Origin: Actinomadura terrae
GTDB taxonomy: Bacteria > Actinomycetota > Actinomycetes > Streptosporangiales > Streptosporangiaceae
Direction: 5' to 3'
DNA length: 64,000 nt
NCBI RefSeq assembly: GCF_022751215.1
Contig: NZ_JAICDG010000007.1
Span: 67,643 to 131,642 of the forward strand
The position numbers and the translations under genes were made by a program. Under the pieces are notes generated by a model. The model worked only from the letters and a program-made list of their open reading frames with translations. It was not told the origin of the DNA and ran no database searches. Shown one piece after another: positions 9,306 to 18,561 of the stretch (its first letter is position 1; each line of letters opens with the position of its first letter).

Positions 9306-10151
9306 GTGGCGGCCCACGATTCGCAGACCGGGCGCCTGCCGGGGTTGTTCTCCAACCCGGGCACGTCCTCGTTCACGGAGTTCCTGGGGGCGTACTCTCC
9401 GGAGACGTTGCCCGGTAGGGGGGCCCTTCCGGCGTCGTCGCCGGGGGACGATATCCCGCATGGCACGACGATCGTCGCGGTGGGCTTTCCCGGCGGGGTG
9501 GTGATGGCGGGGGACCGGCGCGCGACGGCGGGGAACGTCATCGCGCAGCGCGACATCGAGAAGGTGTTCCGCGCGGACGAGTTCTCGGCCATCGCGATCG
9601 CGGGGACGGCGGGCATCGGGATCGAGATGGTGCGGCTGTTCCAGGTGGAGTTGGAGCATTACGAGAAGCGTGAGGGCCGGACGCTGTCGGTGGAGGGGAA
9701 GGCGAACCGGCTGGCGACGATGGTGCGGCAGAACCTCGGTATGGCGATGCAGGGGCTCGCGGTGGTGCCGCTGTTCGCCGGGTATGACGAGGAGCGCGAC
9801 GCGGGGCGGATCTTCTCCTATGATCCGGCGGGCGGCCGGTACGAGGAGCGGGACTTCTACTCGATCGGGTCGGGGTCGGTGTTCGCGCGGGGCGCGTTGA
9901 AGAAGCTGTACCGGCCGGATCTGTCGGCGGACGACGCGGCGCTGGTGTGCGTCCAGGCGTTGTACGACGCGGCCGACGACGACTCGGCGACGGGCGGCCC
10001 GGATCTGGCGCGGGGGATCTTCCCGGTGGTGGCGGCGGTGACCTCGGACGGGTATCGGCGGCTCGCCGACGACGAGGTGGGCGCGGTGGCGCGGTCCGTG
10101 GTCGAGGAACGTTACGACTCGCCGGGCGGGCCGACCGCCCCGCTGCGATAG
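9306..10151 (+). CDS. prcB: 20S proteasome beta subunit PrcB
   Basis: A 281-aa catalytic subunit of the 20S core. A 53-residue propeptide containing the conserved SSFTEFL segment is removed autocatalytically before Thr54 of HG|TTIVAV, exposing the N-terminal nucleophile. The following GDRRAT and the Lys of DIEKVF complete the active site, and [12 protein letters not shown] is the conserved C-terminal block. GTG 9306 is chosen because GGAGGAAGGG lies 6-10 nt upstream and the N-terminus then matches the family; ATG 9285 in the same frame is the alternative (288 aa) but has no ribosome site. A 15-nt gap to prcA indicates co-transcription. Confidence 0.96.
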   Translation: MAAHDSQTGRLPGLFSNPGTSSFTEFLGAYSPETLPGRGALPASSPGDDIPHGTTIVAVGFPGGVVMAGDRRATAGNVIAQRDIEKVFRADEFSAIAIAGTAGIGIEMVRLFQVELEHYEKREGRTLSVEGKANRLATMVRQNLGMAMQGLAVVPLFAGYDEERDAGRIFSYDPAGGRYEERDFYSIGSGSVFARGALKKLYRPDLSADDAALVCVQALYDAADDDSATGGPDLARGIFPVVAAVTSDGYRRLADDEVGAVARSVVEERYDSPGGPTAPLR

Positions 10152-10166
10152 AAGGGATCCAGTCCG

Positions 10167-10949
10167 GTGTCCATGCCGTTCTACGTGTCGCCCGAGCAGC
10201 AGATGAAGGACAAGGCGGACTATGCGCGGAAGGGTATTTCGCGTGGCCGCAGTGTCGTGGTGCTCCAGTACGACGATGGCATCCTGTTCGTGGCGGACAA
10301 TCCGTCGCGGGCGTTGCACAAGATCAGTGAGATCTATGACCGGATCGCGTTCGCGGCGGTGGGGAAGTACAACGAGTTCGAGAACCTGCGGTTGGGCGGG
10401 GTCCGGTACGCCGACATCAACGGGTACCAGTACGACCGCCGGGATGTGACGGCGCGGGGGCTGGCGAACGTGTACGCGCAGTCGCTGGGGACGATCTTCA
10501 CGGAGACGAACAAGCCGTACGAGGTGGAGTTGGTGGTGGCGGAGGTCGGTGCGGACGCCGACACCGACCAGATCTACCGGTTGACCTTCGACGGGTCGGT
10601 GGCCGACGAGCACGGGTACGTGGCGATGGGCGGCCAGGCGGACGCGGTGGCGCAGGCGTTGAAGGACGGGTACGAGGAGGGGGCGTCGCTGGCGGGGGCG
10701 CTGCGGGTGGCGGTGCGCGCGCTGGAGGCGCAGGATTCGGAGCGGCGGTTGGAGGCGAAGTCGCTGGAGGTGGCGGTTTTGGACCGCAACCGTGAGCACC
10801 GTCTCTTCAAGCGGCTCACGGCGCGCCGGATCGAGGAGCATCTGAGCGAGGACGGTTCTTCGCCGACCTCGTCCACGTCTTCCGACGGGGCTTCCGACGC
10901 GGAGACTGACGCGGGCCCGGACGCCTCGGGTGACGCCGGCGAGGACTGA
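10167..10949 (+). CDS. prcA: 20S proteasome alpha subunit PrcA
   Basis: A 260-aa non-catalytic outer-ring subunit. It starts with the diagnostic [20 protein letters not shown] gating segment, followed by [20 protein letters not shown], and has no propeptide threonine, as expected. The last about 35 residues are a Ser/Asp/Glu-rich disordered tail. It assembles with PrcB as alpha7-beta7-beta7-alpha7 and is capped by Arc through the ATPase's C-terminal Tyr. GTG 10167 gives the family-typical start; ATG 10173 is two codons later. It is co-transcribed with prcB. Confidence 0.96.
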   Translation: MSMPFYVSPEQQMKDKADYARKGISRGRSVVVLQYDDGILFVADNPSRALHKISEIYDRIAFAAVGKYNEFENLRLGGVRYADINGYQYDRRDVTARGLANVYAQSLGTIFTETNKPYEVELVVAEVGADADTDQIYRLTFDGSVADEHGYVAMGGQADAVAQALKDGYEEGASLAGALRVAVRALEAQDSERRLEAKSLEVAVLDRNREHRLFKRLTARRIEEHLSEDGSSPTSSTSSDGASDAETDAGPDASGDAGED

Positions 10950-11146
10950 CCGGCAGCGGCAGGACGAGGGCAGGCGGGTCCGTCCGAGAGCGGTCCTGTT
11001 CGCGGGTGTGGACCCGCCGTGGTGGGGTGGCCGGTGCCGCCCGGGCCGCGGCGGGTTCTCGCGTTGCGGCCGGTGCCGGAACGCGTGGTGGAACGGGTGT
11101 TGGAAACGGTGCTCGGGAGAGACTGCCAAGTCGGGGCCGGGCCGCA

Positions 11147-11152
11147 TAGGGT
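11147..11152 (+). promoter_or_regulatory. pafA: Leaderless -10 box for pafA
   Basis: TAGGGT is followed by 6 nt and GTG 11159, so the Pup ligase gene seems to have its own leaderless promoter after the 209-base gap from prcA. Confidence 0.5.
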
Positions 11153-11158
11153 CATGGT

Positions 11159-12517
11159 GTGGACAGGCGTATTTTCGGGCTTGAGAACGAGTACGGCGTC
11201 ACCTGTACCTTCCGCGGTCAGCGGCGGTTGTCACCTGATGAGGTGGCGCGCTATCTGTTCCGGCGGGTGGTGTCGTGGGGCCGGAGCAGCAATGTGTTCC
11301 TGCGGAACGGCGCGCGGCTCTACCTCGATGTCGGGAGTCACCCGGAGTACGCCACGCCGGAGTGCGACAGCGTCGTGGATCTGGTGACGCACGACAAGGC
11401 GGGGGAGCGGATCCTGGAGGGTCTGCTGGTGGACGCGGAGCGGCGGCTGCGCGAGGAGGGTATCGCCGGGGACATCTACCTGTTCAAGAACAACACGGAC
11501 TCGGCGGGGAACTCCTATGGCTGCCATGAGAACTATCTGGTGGGGCGGCATGGGGAGTTCGGGCGGCTCGCGGACGTCCTGATCCCGTATCTGGTGACCC
11601 GGCAGATCATCTGCGGGGCGGGGAAGGTGCTGCAGACGCCGCGGGGCGCGGTCTACTGCGTGTCGCAGCGGGCGGAGCACATCTGGGAGGGCGTGTCGTC
11701 GGCGACGACGCGGTCGCGTCCGATCATCAACACCCGTGACGAGCCGCATGCGGACGCGGAGCGGTTCCGTCGGCTGCACGTGATCGTCGGTGACTCGAAC
11801 ATGAGCGAGACGACGATGCTGCTGAAGGTCGGCGCGACCGACCTGGTGCTGCGGATGATCGAGGCGGGCGTGGTGATGCGGGACCTGACGCTGGAGAACC
11901 CGATCCGGGCGATCCGCGAGGTCAGCCATGACATGACGGGGCGGCGGAAGGTGCGGCTGGCGAACGGCCGGGAGGCGAGTTCGCTGGAGATCCAGAAGGA
12001 GTACTTCGGGAAGGCGCGCGATTTCGTCGACGCCCGGGGCGGGGACACGACCGCCAAGCGCGTCCTGGAGTTGTGGGAGCGGACGCTGCGGGCGGTGGAG
12101 ACCGGCGACCTGGATCTGGTGTCGCGCGAGATCGACTGGGTGACGAAGTACAAGGTCATCGAGCGGTACCGGCGCAAGTACGATCTGCCGCTGTCGTCGC
12201 CGAGGGTGGCGCAGCTGGATCTGGCCTACCACGATGTGCACCGCGACCGCGGGTTGTACTACCTGCTGGAGAAGCGCGGTTCGGTGGAGCGGGTGTCGCG
12301 GGACCTGGACATCTTCGAGGCGAAGTCGGTGCCGCCGCAGACCACTCGCGCCCGGCTGCGCGGGGAGTTCATCCGGAAGGCGCAGGAGAAGCGGCGCGAC
12401 TTCACGGTCGACTGGGTGCATCTGAAGTTGAACGACCAGGCGCAGCGGACGGTGTTGTGCAAGGACCCGTTCCGTTCGGTGGACGAGCGCGTCGACAAGC
12501 TGATCGCGGGGATGTAG
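11159..12517 (+). CDS. pafA: Pup-protein ligase PafA
   Basis: A 452-aa ligase that phosphorylates the C-terminal Glu of Pup and attaches it to substrate lysines. It opens with [14 protein letters not shown], containing the ATP/metal glutamate, and lacks the insertion seen in Dop. It shares [21 protein letters not shown] and [18 protein letters not shown] with Dop, showing their common origin. [13 protein letters not shown] and the C-terminal domain near [10 protein letters not shown] are intact, and the length is standard. Start GTG 11159 is supported by the promoter spacing. The neighbours are the proteasome genes upstream and an FKBP lipoprotein downstream. Confidence 0.97.
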   Translation: MDRRIFGLENEYGVTCTFRGQRRLSPDEVARYLFRRVVSWGRSSNVFLRNGARLYLDVGSHPEYATPECDSVVDLVTHDKAGERILEGLLVDAERRLREEGIAGDIYLFKNNTDSAGNSYGCHENYLVGRHGEFGRLADVLIPYLVTRQIICGAGKVLQTPRGAVYCVSQRAEHIWEGVSSATTRSRPIINTRDEPHADAERFRRLHVIVGDSNMSETTMLLKVGATDLVLRMIEAGVVMRDLTLENPIRAIREVSHDMTGRRKVRLANGREASSLEIQKEYFGKARDFVDARGGDTTAKRVLELWERTLRAVETGDLDLVSREIDWVTKYKVIERYRRKYDLPLSSPRVAQLDLAYHDVHRDRGLYYLLEKRGSVERVSRDLDIFEAKSVPPQTTRARLRGEFIRKAQEKRRDFTVDWVHLKLNDQAQRTVLCKDPFRSVDERVDKLIAGM

Positions 12518-12627
12518 CGGCTGGTCGGGGGGACATCGGGAGGACATGGGCGACGTTGCGCTACCGGCGGTGCACGTGGCGGTAGGGTGAGCGCGCAGTA
12601 GCGCTCGCCGCCCCGTGAAGGACCAGT

Positions 12628-13557
12628 ATGCGTCGTTGTCTCGCCTCCGTGTCCGTGGCCGCCGTGCTGGTCGCTCCGCTGGTGCTCGCCGCGGGGTGTT
12701 CGGACGGCGGCGGTGTCCGGGTAACGGTACGTGGCGATTTCGGGCGTTTGCCGGATGTGTCGTTCCCGAAGGGCTCGCCGGGCGGTTCGCTGGCGGTGAA
12801 GCGGCTGTCGGCGGGCCGGGGTACGGCGGCCCGCGAGGGCGACCTCGTGGTGGCCGACTATGTCGGGTACCGGTGGAGCGGGAGCGGGCGGAGGCTGCTG
12901 GCGAGCAGTTTCGCGTCCGGCCGTCCGGAGGCGTTCCCGACGTGGTCGGTGGTGCCGGGGCTGCGGAAGGCGTTCGTGGGCGCGCGGGTGGGGTCGCGCG
13001 TGGTGGCGTCGATTCCGCCGAAGGACGGTTTCGGCGACCAGGGGAACGCGGCGCGGCAGATCGGCGGCGGCGACACGCTCGTGTACGTCCTGGACGTGCG
13101 GGGCGTGTACCCGGGGTCGGCGGGCCCGCACGGCAGGCCGGAGGCGCCGTTGCGGGACGCGCGGTTGCCGCAGGTGGCGCCGGGCGGCGGCGCGCCGCGG
13201 GTGACGGTTCCGCGGGTGGCGGCGCCGAGGGACCTGCGGGTGCGGACGCTGGTGCGGGGGGACGGCCCGGCGGTCCGCAAGGGGCAGCTGCTGGCGGTGC
13301 AGTACGCGGGGTTCTTCTGGCGGGACGGGAAGGCGTTCAGCTCGTCGTGGTCGGCGGGGCATCCGAACGGGTTCATGATCGGGACCGGTCAGGTGATGCG
13401 GGGCTGGGACGAGGGGCTGATCGGGCAGCGGGTGGGGAGCCGGATGCTGCTGGTCGTCCCGCCGAGGCTGGGGTACGGGCCGAAGGGCCTGCCGCAGGCG
13501 GGCATCCGGGGGTCGGACACGCTGGTCTTCGTCGTCGACATCCTCGGCGCCCACTGA
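12628..13557 (+). CDS. Two-domain FKBP-type peptidyl-prolyl isomerase lipoprotein
   Basis: A 309-aa exported lipoprotein. The signal peptide ends in the lipobox LAAGC (Cys24), so the protein should be anchored to the outer face of the membrane. Two FKBP folds follow: residues about 45-165 (VVADYVGYRWSGSG ... DTLVYVLDV) and about 205-308 (LLAVQYAGFFWRDGK ... DTLVFVVDI). The second keeps the usual FKBP phrases QVMRGWDEGLIGQRVGSR and GYGPKG; the first is more diverged and may be a poor catalyst. It likely assists folding of exported proteins. AAGGA lies 7 nt before ATG 12628, and a TAGGGT box at 12583-12588 would give a leader of about 30 nt. Confidence 0.9.
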   Translation: MRRCLASVSVAAVLVAPLVLAAGCSDGGGVRVTVRGDFGRLPDVSFPKGSPGGSLAVKRLSAGRGTAAREGDLVVADYVGYRWSGSGRRLLASSFASGRPEAFPTWSVVPGLRKAFVGARVGSRVVASIPPKDGFGDQGNAARQIGGGDTLVYVLDVRGVYPGSAGPHGRPEAPLRDARLPQVAPGGGAPRVTVPRVAAPRDLRVRTLVRGDGPAVRKGQLLAVQYAGFFWRDGKAFSSSWSAGHPNGFMIGTGQVMRGWDEGLIGQRVGSRMLLVVPPRLGYGPKGLPQAGIRGSDTLVFVVDILGAH

Positions 13558-13609
13558 CGCGCCCCGCGCGGTCGGGCTGCTGCCCTCTATGTCGTATCCC
13601 GGCTGTTCT

Positions 13610-13615
13610 TAGAAT
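13610..13615 (+). promoter_or_regulatory. Leaderless -10 box for the HTH regulator
   Basis: TAGAAT is followed by 6 nt and GTG 13622, in an AT-richer stretch after the FKBP stop. Confidence 0.5.
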
Positions 13616-13621
13616 GGCGGC

Positions 13622-14287
13622 GTGGACGACATCGACACGATCGCGCTGCTCCAGGACGCGATGCGCAGGCGGCTCTACGAGTACGTGGCTGCGCAGGGCC
13701 GGGAGGTGGGGCGGAACGAGGCGGCGGAGGCCGTGGGCGTGGGGCGGACGCTGGCGGCGTTCCACCTGGACAAGCTCGCGGAGGCGGGCCTGCTGGAGGT
13801 GGCCAGCAGGCGGCTGACGGGCCGGTCGGGGCCGGGCGCGGGCCGTCCGGCGAAGGTGTACCGGCGGGCGGCGGCGGAGCGGGAGGTGTCGGTGCCGCCG
13901 CGCGACTACCGGACGGTGGCGGGCCTGCTGGCGGAGGTCGCCGACGCGGCGGGCCTGGACATGGAGGCGCAGGACGCGGCGCGGCGCCTCGGCAGGACGC
14001 TGCGCGGCCCCGGGGAGTCGTGCGGGGACCTGGACGCGGTCCGCGAGGTGCTGGTGGAGCGGGGTTACGAGCCGGTGGTGGAGGGGGAGGGCGCCCGCTC
14101 GGTGCTCCGCATGCGCAACTGCCCCTTCCATGTGGTCGCGGAGCGGTTCCCGCCGCTGGTGTGCGGGATGAACCTGGCGATGATGGAGGGCTTGGTCGAG
14201 GGGACCGAGGGCGTCGGCGTCCGGATGGACCCGCGCCCGGGGTGGTGCTGCGTGGCGGCCGACTATTCTAAAAACAATCGTGATTGA
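13622..14287 (+). CDS. Winged-helix transcriptional regulator with C-terminal cysteines
   Basis: A 221-aa regulator related to the ArsR/SufR-like (COG2345) group. The N-terminal winged helix spans about residues 5-80 (LLQDAMRRRLYEYV, then VGRTLAAFHLDKLAEAGLL). The C-terminal part carries NCPF, a second Cys 14 residues later in LVCGMN, and a GWCC pair. SufR-type regulators use comparable cysteines to hold an iron-sulfur cluster, so redox or iron sensing is plausible but unproven. It is 32 nt upstream of the DUF3291 gene and probably co-transcribed. A short dyad overlaps its last codons. Confidence 0.8.
   Translation: MDDIDTIALLQDAMRRRLYEYVAAQGREVGRNEAAEAVGVGRTLAAFHLDKLAEAGLLEVASRRLTGRSGPGAGRPAKVYRRAAAEREVSVPPRDYRTVAGLLAEVADAAGLDMEAQDAARRLGRTLRGPGESCGDLDAVREVLVERGYEPVVEGEGARSVLRMRNCPFHVVAERFPPLVCGMNLAMMEGLVEGTEGVGVRMDPRPGWCCVAADYSKNNRD
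14275..14286. promoter_or_regulatory. Short dyad between the HTH and DUF3291 genes
   Basis: CAATC-GT-GATTG is an inverted repeat with 5-bp arms. It lies in a local AT-rich patch at the end of the regulator gene and 33 nt before the DUF3291 start. It could be an operator for the regulator; this is weak evidence. Confidence 0.25.
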
Positions 14288-14319
14288 CATAGAGATGAGA
14301 GGCGTGGTGGGGTGGGCCC

Positions 14320-14850
14320 ATGACCGATGACACCCCCACGCCCGCGTCCTCCACCTCCCGGCCGGGCGAACCGGCCCGCCACCACCTCGCCCAGTTCAAC
14401 GTCGCGACCCTCAGGTTCCCGCTCGACGACCCGGCGATGGCCGACTTCGTCGCACGGCTGGAGCCGGTCAACGCCCTCGCCGACGGGTCGCCCGGGTTCG
14501 TGTGGCGGCTCGTCGAGGAGGGCGAGGACGACGCGTCCCGCATGCGCCCGGCGGGCGTCGACGTGATCGTGAACTATTCGGTGTGGGAGAGCCGCGAGGC
14601 GCTGTGGGACTTCGTCTACCGCAGCCCCCACCTGGACACGATGCGGCGCCGCAGGGAGTGGTTCCAGCGCCACGCGGAGGCGCACCATGTCATGTGGTGG
14701 ATTCCCGCCGGGTACATCCCGACCGTCGAGGAGGCTTTGGAGCGCCTCGCCCTGCTCCGCGAGCACGGCCCGTCCCCGCGCGCGTTCACGTTCAGCACGT
14801 CCTACGCGGCGGCGGAGGCCGAGGCCCTCCAGGCGGCCCCGGCTCCCTGA
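14320..14850 (+). CDS. DUF3291 domain protein
   Basis: A 176-aa cytoplasmic protein. The DUF3291 domain covers about residues 20-165, with the recognisable HHLAQFNVATLRFPLDDPAM opening, the VIVNYSVWESREALWDFVYRS core and HHVMWWIPAGYIPTVEEALERL. The fold is a dimeric alpha-beta barrel like monooxygenases of the ABM group, but no activity is established. It follows the cysteine-bearing HTH gene at 32 nt, so the two likely form a small operon. GGGGTGGG precedes ATG 14320. Confidence 0.85.
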   Translation: MTDDTPTPASSTSRPGEPARHHLAQFNVATLRFPLDDPAMADFVARLEPVNALADGSPGFVWRLVEEGEDDASRMRPAGVDVIVNYSVWESREALWDFVYRSPHLDTMRRRREWFQRHAEAHHVMWWIPAGYIPTVEEALERLALLREHGPSPRAFTFSTSYAAAEAEALQAAPAP

Positions 14851-14948
14851 CGCGGCTGCACACCTTCTGTCTTGTAAACAGATGGCCGCTCGCCGCTCCA
14901 ACTGCTCGGGCCCGCTTCGCGCCCTCCAGGCCCCCGGCGGCGGGTGGT

Positions 14949-16031
14949 TCAGGCCAGGAGCGCGGCGGTGTGGCGGCCCGCGGCGGCGGCGGTGAGGAAG
15001 TAGGGGAGGTCCTCGTCCAGGCGGCGCCCCATGGTGGACAGGCGGACGCCCCAGTCCTTCTCGGCTGCGCGCAGGATGTCGTGCAGGCCGTCCACCGGGA
15101 CGGGGACGAGGGTGTGGCGCTCGCCGAGCGGGGCGGCGTCGGCGGCGACGCGGGCGCCGAACGCGCCGCCGAGTTCGGGGACGGGGACGTCGGCGCGGGC
15201 GAGCGCGACGCGCCCGTAGGCGGTGAGGGAGTGGTGGGAGACGCCGATGTGGCGCTCGCGCTTGTCGCCCTCGCTGACCCGCAGGGACGCGACCGGGCGG
15301 CCGTGCAGGACGGACGCCGCGTTGACGGCCTCCCCGGCCGACACCCCGGAGAACCCCCAGCGGGTGCCGGTGCCGAGGTTGCCGGGGCCCTGCGCGAGGA
15401 CGACGGCGTCGGCGCCGAGGACGAGCCGCGCGGCGAGCAGTCCGGTGTGGACGGTGACGGCCTCCAGGTCGCCGCCGAACGCCTGCCCGACAGTGACGGT
15501 CGCGGCGAGCGCGCCCGCGTCCTTGAGCCGCGCGATCGACATGGAGAACCAGGACGGCAGCGCGCCGCCGTCCGGCATGACGTAGACGACGCGGGCGCCG
15601 GGGCGGGACGCGAGGAGCCCGGCGAGGATCGGGGGGAGCGCCGAGTGCAGGTCGGCGACGACGACGGGCGCGCCGCCGAGGGAGTCGGCGTCGCGGAGGA
15701 CGTCGTGGTGGGGGGAGTCCTGCTCGTCGGCGCCGAGGACGGTGGCCTGGAGCGGGGTGTAGCGGGCCTTGACGAGGTGGCCCGGGCCGGACGGGTCGGG
15801 CGGCAGCCGGTCGGGGACCGCGACGACGATCGCGTAGCCGCCGGTGCCGAGGCCCATCGCCAGCGCCGTGGTGTTGAGCAGGACGGCGTCGCCGGGCTCG
15901 GGCCGTCCGACGAGGGCGGGGTAGGCGAGCGCCCGGCGGAGGCCGTCGCCCGCGATGTCGACGTCGAGCTCGACGGCGCCCGGCCATTCGCGGCGGACGC
16001 CCTGCACGGTTCCTCTGCGCCATCGGATCAC
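14949..16031 (-). CDS. DUF3866 family protein
   Basis: A 360-aa protein of the actinobacterial DUF3866 family, usually found near the FKBP and paf genes. The sequence shows VELDVDI, a long PVVVADLHSALPPILAGLL segment, VVYVMPDGGALPSWFS, and AQGPGNLGTGTRWGFSGVSAGEAVNA. The Gly-rich last block suggests a nucleotide or phosphate-binding loop, but function is unknown. It is opposite in direction to its neighbours and is preceded on the minus strand by TACGGT 7 nt before GTG 16031 (leaderless). The product is not predicted to be secreted. Confidence 0.85.
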   Translation of the reverse strand: MIRWRRGTVQGVRREWPGAVELDVDIAGDGLRRALAYPALVGRPEPGDAVLLNTTALAMGLGTGGYAIVVAVPDRLPPDPSGPGHLVKARYTPLQATVLGADEQDSPHHDVLRDADSLGGAPVVVADLHSALPPILAGLLASRPGARVVYVMPDGGALPSWFSMSIARLKDAGALAATVTVGQAFGGDLEAVTVHTGLLAARLVLGADAVVLAQGPGNLGTGTRWGFSGVSAGEAVNAASVLHGRPVASLRVSEGDKRERHIGVSHHSLTAYGRVALARADVPVPELGGAFGARVAADAAPLGERHTLVPVPVDGLHDILRAAEKDWGVRLSTMGRRLDEDLPYFLTAAAAGRHTAALLA

Positions 16032-16038
16032 ACCGGAG

Positions 16039-16044
16039 ACCGTA
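16039..16044 (-). promoter_or_regulatory. Leaderless -10 box for the DUF3866 gene
   Basis: TACGGT on the minus strand ends 7 nt before GTG 16031. Confidence 0.5.
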
Positions 16045-16212
16045 GCGGAGCGGGCCGCGCGCGCGGACGTGCGCGCGGAGGTGGACGAGGGGGGCGTCCG
16101 GAGGGGGTAGCGTCATTGGTCCAGCTCGGGCCGCACATCCCGCCATGTCGTCCAACTCCCCCAGGAGCCGGGCGTGGTTCCGGTAGCGTGTCCGGCGGGG
16201 AAGGGGGTCGTT

Positions 16213-17277
16213 ATGTCACGGCGCAAGACCGAGCGTCTGTTGAACCTGGTGGTGTGCCTGCTCGCGACGCGGCGTTACCTGACGGCCGAGCAGATCCGCC
16301 GGGCCGTGCCCGGCTATCCCGACTCCGACGAGGCGTTCAAGCGGATGTTCGAGCGCGACAAGGAGGAGCTGCGCGAGCTCGGCGTGCCGCTGGAGGTGGG
16401 CAGCGACCAGCAGGGCGGCGGCGGTGAGGAGATCGGCTACCGCATCCCGCCGCAGGCCTACGAGCTGCCCGACATCCACCTCACGCCCGACGAGGCGGCG
16501 GTGCTGGGCATCGCGGCGCGGGTGTGGCAGCGCGCAAGCATGGCCGAGGCCGCGTCCGGCGCGCTGCTGAAGCTGCGGGCGGCGGGCGTGGAGACCGACG
16601 TGCCGACCGCCGTCGGCGTCGAGCCGCGGGTCAACACCGGCGACCCGGCGTTCCCGGCGCTGTGGGAGGCGGTCCGCGACGGCCGCCCGGTCGCGTTCGA
16701 CTACCAGGGCATCGGCCGGACGTCGGTGGCGCGGCGGCACCTGGAGCCGTGGGGCGTGGTGAGCCGCCGGGGCCGCTGGTACGCGGTCGGGTTCGACCGC
16801 GACCGCGAGGAGCAGCGGGTGTTCCGGCTGAGCCGCATCGTCGGCGACGTCGTCGTGGACGGCCCGCCCGGCGCGGTCACCGTCCCGGACGGCGTGGACG
16901 TGCGGCGCATCGCCTTCGACTGGGGCGACCCGGTGAGCGACCCGCGCCCGGCGACCGTGCGGCTGCGCGCGGGCGCCGCGCAGGGGCCGCGCCGGTGGGC
17001 GCGGGACGTGCGGGCCGTCGAGGGCGGCGCGTGGGACGAGGCGACGCTGATGTTCCAGGACGTGGAGCGGTTCGCGCCCTACCTGGTGCGGTTCGCCGAC
17101 GACGTCGTCGTGCTCGACCCGCCCGACCTGCGCGAAGCGGTGATCCAGCAGCTGAAGTCGGTTCTGGCGGGCAGCGCCCAGGACCCGTGCGGGGACGGCG
17201 GCGACATGATCCGGGACGGTGCGGTGGCTGAGGGTGCGGTGGCCGACGGTGCGGTGCGGGACGTGAGCGGGCGATGA
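16213..17277 (+). CDS. pafB: WYL-domain regulator PafB
   Basis: A 354-aa transcriptional regulator that in mycobacteria works as a heterodimer with PafC to activate DNA-damage genes. It has an N-terminal winged helix (RRKTERLLNLVVCLLATRRYLTAEQIRRAV), a central WYL domain (about 140-215, with VAFDYQG and RRGRWYAVGFDRDREEQRVFRLSRI) and a C-terminal WCX extension. The C-terminus carries a short GAVA/DGAV repeat of low complexity. ATG 16213 is preceded by GGGAAGGGGG; the frame opens earlier at 16174, but that start would overlap a TAGCGT promoter-like box. It overlaps pafC by ATGA, so translation is coupled. Confidence 0.93.
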   Translation: MSRRKTERLLNLVVCLLATRRYLTAEQIRRAVPGYPDSDEAFKRMFERDKEELRELGVPLEVGSDQQGGGGEEIGYRIPPQAYELPDIHLTPDEAAVLGIAARVWQRASMAEAASGALLKLRAAGVETDVPTAVGVEPRVNTGDPAFPALWEAVRDGRPVAFDYQGIGRTSVARRHLEPWGVVSRRGRWYAVGFDRDREEQRVFRLSRIVGDVVVDGPPGAVTVPDGVDVRRIAFDWGDPVSDPRPATVRLRAGAAQGPRRWARDVRAVEGGAWDEATLMFQDVERFAPYLVRFADDVVVLDPPDLREAVIQQLKSVLAGSAQDPCGDGGDMIRDGAVAEGAVADGAVRDVSGR

Positions 17278-18287
17278 GCACCGGAACGGCGGCGGGACGG
17301 TCCGCCGCGAACACCTCCACCGACCGCCTCGCGCGGCTGCTGGCGCTCGTCCCCTACGTGGTGAACCGCGACTCGGTCGCGCTCGGCGAGGCCGCCGCCG
17401 CGTTCGGGGTGACGGAGAAGCAGCTCATCGACGACCTGAACCTGCTGTGGTGCGTGGAGCTGCGGGCGCCCGACCCCTACTGCCCGATCGACCTGTCCTA
17501 CGAGGGCGGGGAGATCACCGTCGCTGAGGCCGAGTCGATCGCGCGGCCGCTGCGGCTGAAGGTCGACGAGGCCAGCGCGCTCCTGGTGGCGCTGCGGATG
17601 CTGGCCGGAATCCCCGACCTGCACGACCGGGACGCGCTGAGCCGGGTGATCGCGAAGCTGGAGAGCGCCGCCGGGGCCGCCGCCGCGGTGAGCAGCCAGG
17701 TCGCGGTGGAGGTCGACGCGCACGGCGCCGGCGCCACCCCCGACGGCTCCGGTACCGTGCTCGGGCGGCTCCGCGACGCGATCACCGCGGGCCGCCGCGT
17801 CCACCTGACCTACTACGTGCCCGCGCGGGACGAGAACACCGAGCGCGACGTCGACCCGATGCGGGTGCTGGTGGTGGAGGGCACCACCTACCTGGAGGGC
17901 TGGTGCCGCCGCGCGGAGGCCGTCCGGCTGTTCAAGCTGGAGCGGATCACGGGCCTGACCGTGCTGGACGTCGCGGCGCACGTCCCCGACGACGCCGAGC
18001 CGATCGACGTGGACGCCGGGCTGTTCCGCCCGTCCCCGCGGGACGTGCCGGTGACGCTGGAGCTGACCGCCCGGGGCCGCTGGGTCGCCGACTACTACCC
18101 GTGCGAGAGCGTCGAGGAGCTGGGGGAGGGGCGGCTGCGGGTGGTGCTGCGGACCCCCGACACCCGCTGGGTGCGGGGCCTCGCGCTGCGCCTCGGCGAC
18201 CAGGGCCGGATCGTGGAGCCCGCGTCGCTGGCGGCGGGCGCCCGCGACGACGCCGCGCGGGCGCTGGCCCTGTACGGCATGGCCTGA
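17274..18287 (+). CDS. pafC: WYL-domain regulator PafC
   Basis: A 337-aa partner of PafB with the same three-part layout. The N-terminal winged helix is about residues 17-75 (LLALVPYVVNRDSVALGEAAAAFGVTEKQLIDDLNLLW). The WYL domain is about 160-225 (RRVHLTYYVPARDENTERDVDPMRVLVVEGTTYLEGWCRRAEAVRLF in parts), followed by the WCX domain. PafBC is required for the LexA-independent DNA-damage response in mycobacteria and is not itself part of pupylation despite the name. The 4-nt ATGA overlap with pafB gives a 1:1 supply. Confidence 0.93.
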   Translation: MSTGTAAGRSAANTSTDRLARLLALVPYVVNRDSVALGEAAAAFGVTEKQLIDDLNLLWCVELRAPDPYCPIDLSYEGGEITVAEAESIARPLRLKVDEASALLVALRMLAGIPDLHDRDALSRVIAKLESAAGAAAAVSSQVAVEVDAHGAGATPDGSGTVLGRLRDAITAGRRVHLTYYVPARDENTERDVDPMRVLVVEGTTYLEGWCRRAEAVRLFKLERITGLTVLDVAAHVPDDAEPIDVDAGLFRPSPRDVPVTLELTARGRWVADYYPCESVEELGEGRLRVVLRTPDTRWVRGLALRLGDQGRIVEPASLAAGARDDAARALALYGMA

Positions 18288-18297
18288 CGGGGTCCGC

Positions 18298-18303
18298 TAC
18301 GGT
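18298..18303 (+). promoter_or_regulatory. Leaderless -10 box for the 73-aa membrane protein
   Basis: TACGGT is followed by 7 nt and GTG 18311. The same pattern picks this start out of a longer open frame. Confidence 0.45.
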
Positions 18304-18310
18304 GACGGAC

Positions 18311-18532
18311 GTGACGTGGGTTGCGGTGTCGGTGGCGCTCGGTTCGGCCGGTCTGGCGGTGCTCGCCTACAGCGCGTTCCGCGTCTACCTAGGCGTACGT
18401 CGTTTCGGGCGTGAACTGGAACGCACCAGGCGGCGGCTTGGCCCCAAACAGTCGGCGCTTCGTGGTGAACTGTCCGATCTTCAGGCGGCTCGGATCCCAC
18501 AACCGCCCGGGGACGGCGTACGATCGTCCTAG
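18311..18532 (+). CDS. Small single-pass membrane protein upstream of tatA
   Basis: A 73-aa protein with one N-terminal membrane helix ([20 protein letters not shown]), then a basic stretch ([21 protein letters not shown]) and a helical tail. A similar small gene between pafC and tatA is common in actinobacteria. The basic juxtamembrane part suggests the tail is cytoplasmic. Function unknown; a role in the Tat system is only positional. The GTG at 18311 is supported by the promoter spacing; GTG 18302 is in frame but inside the promoter. Confidence 0.7.
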   Translation: MTWVAVSVALGSAGLAVLAYSAFRVYLGVRRFGRELERTRRRLGPKQSALRGELSDLQAARIPQPPGDGVRSS

Positions 18533-18561
18533 CACGACTCCCGGCTGAAGAGGATGTGAAC

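Noticed and set aside
14284-14289. TTGACA as a -35 box
   Set aside because: It overlaps the stop of the HTH gene and no -10 box lies 17 nt downstream.
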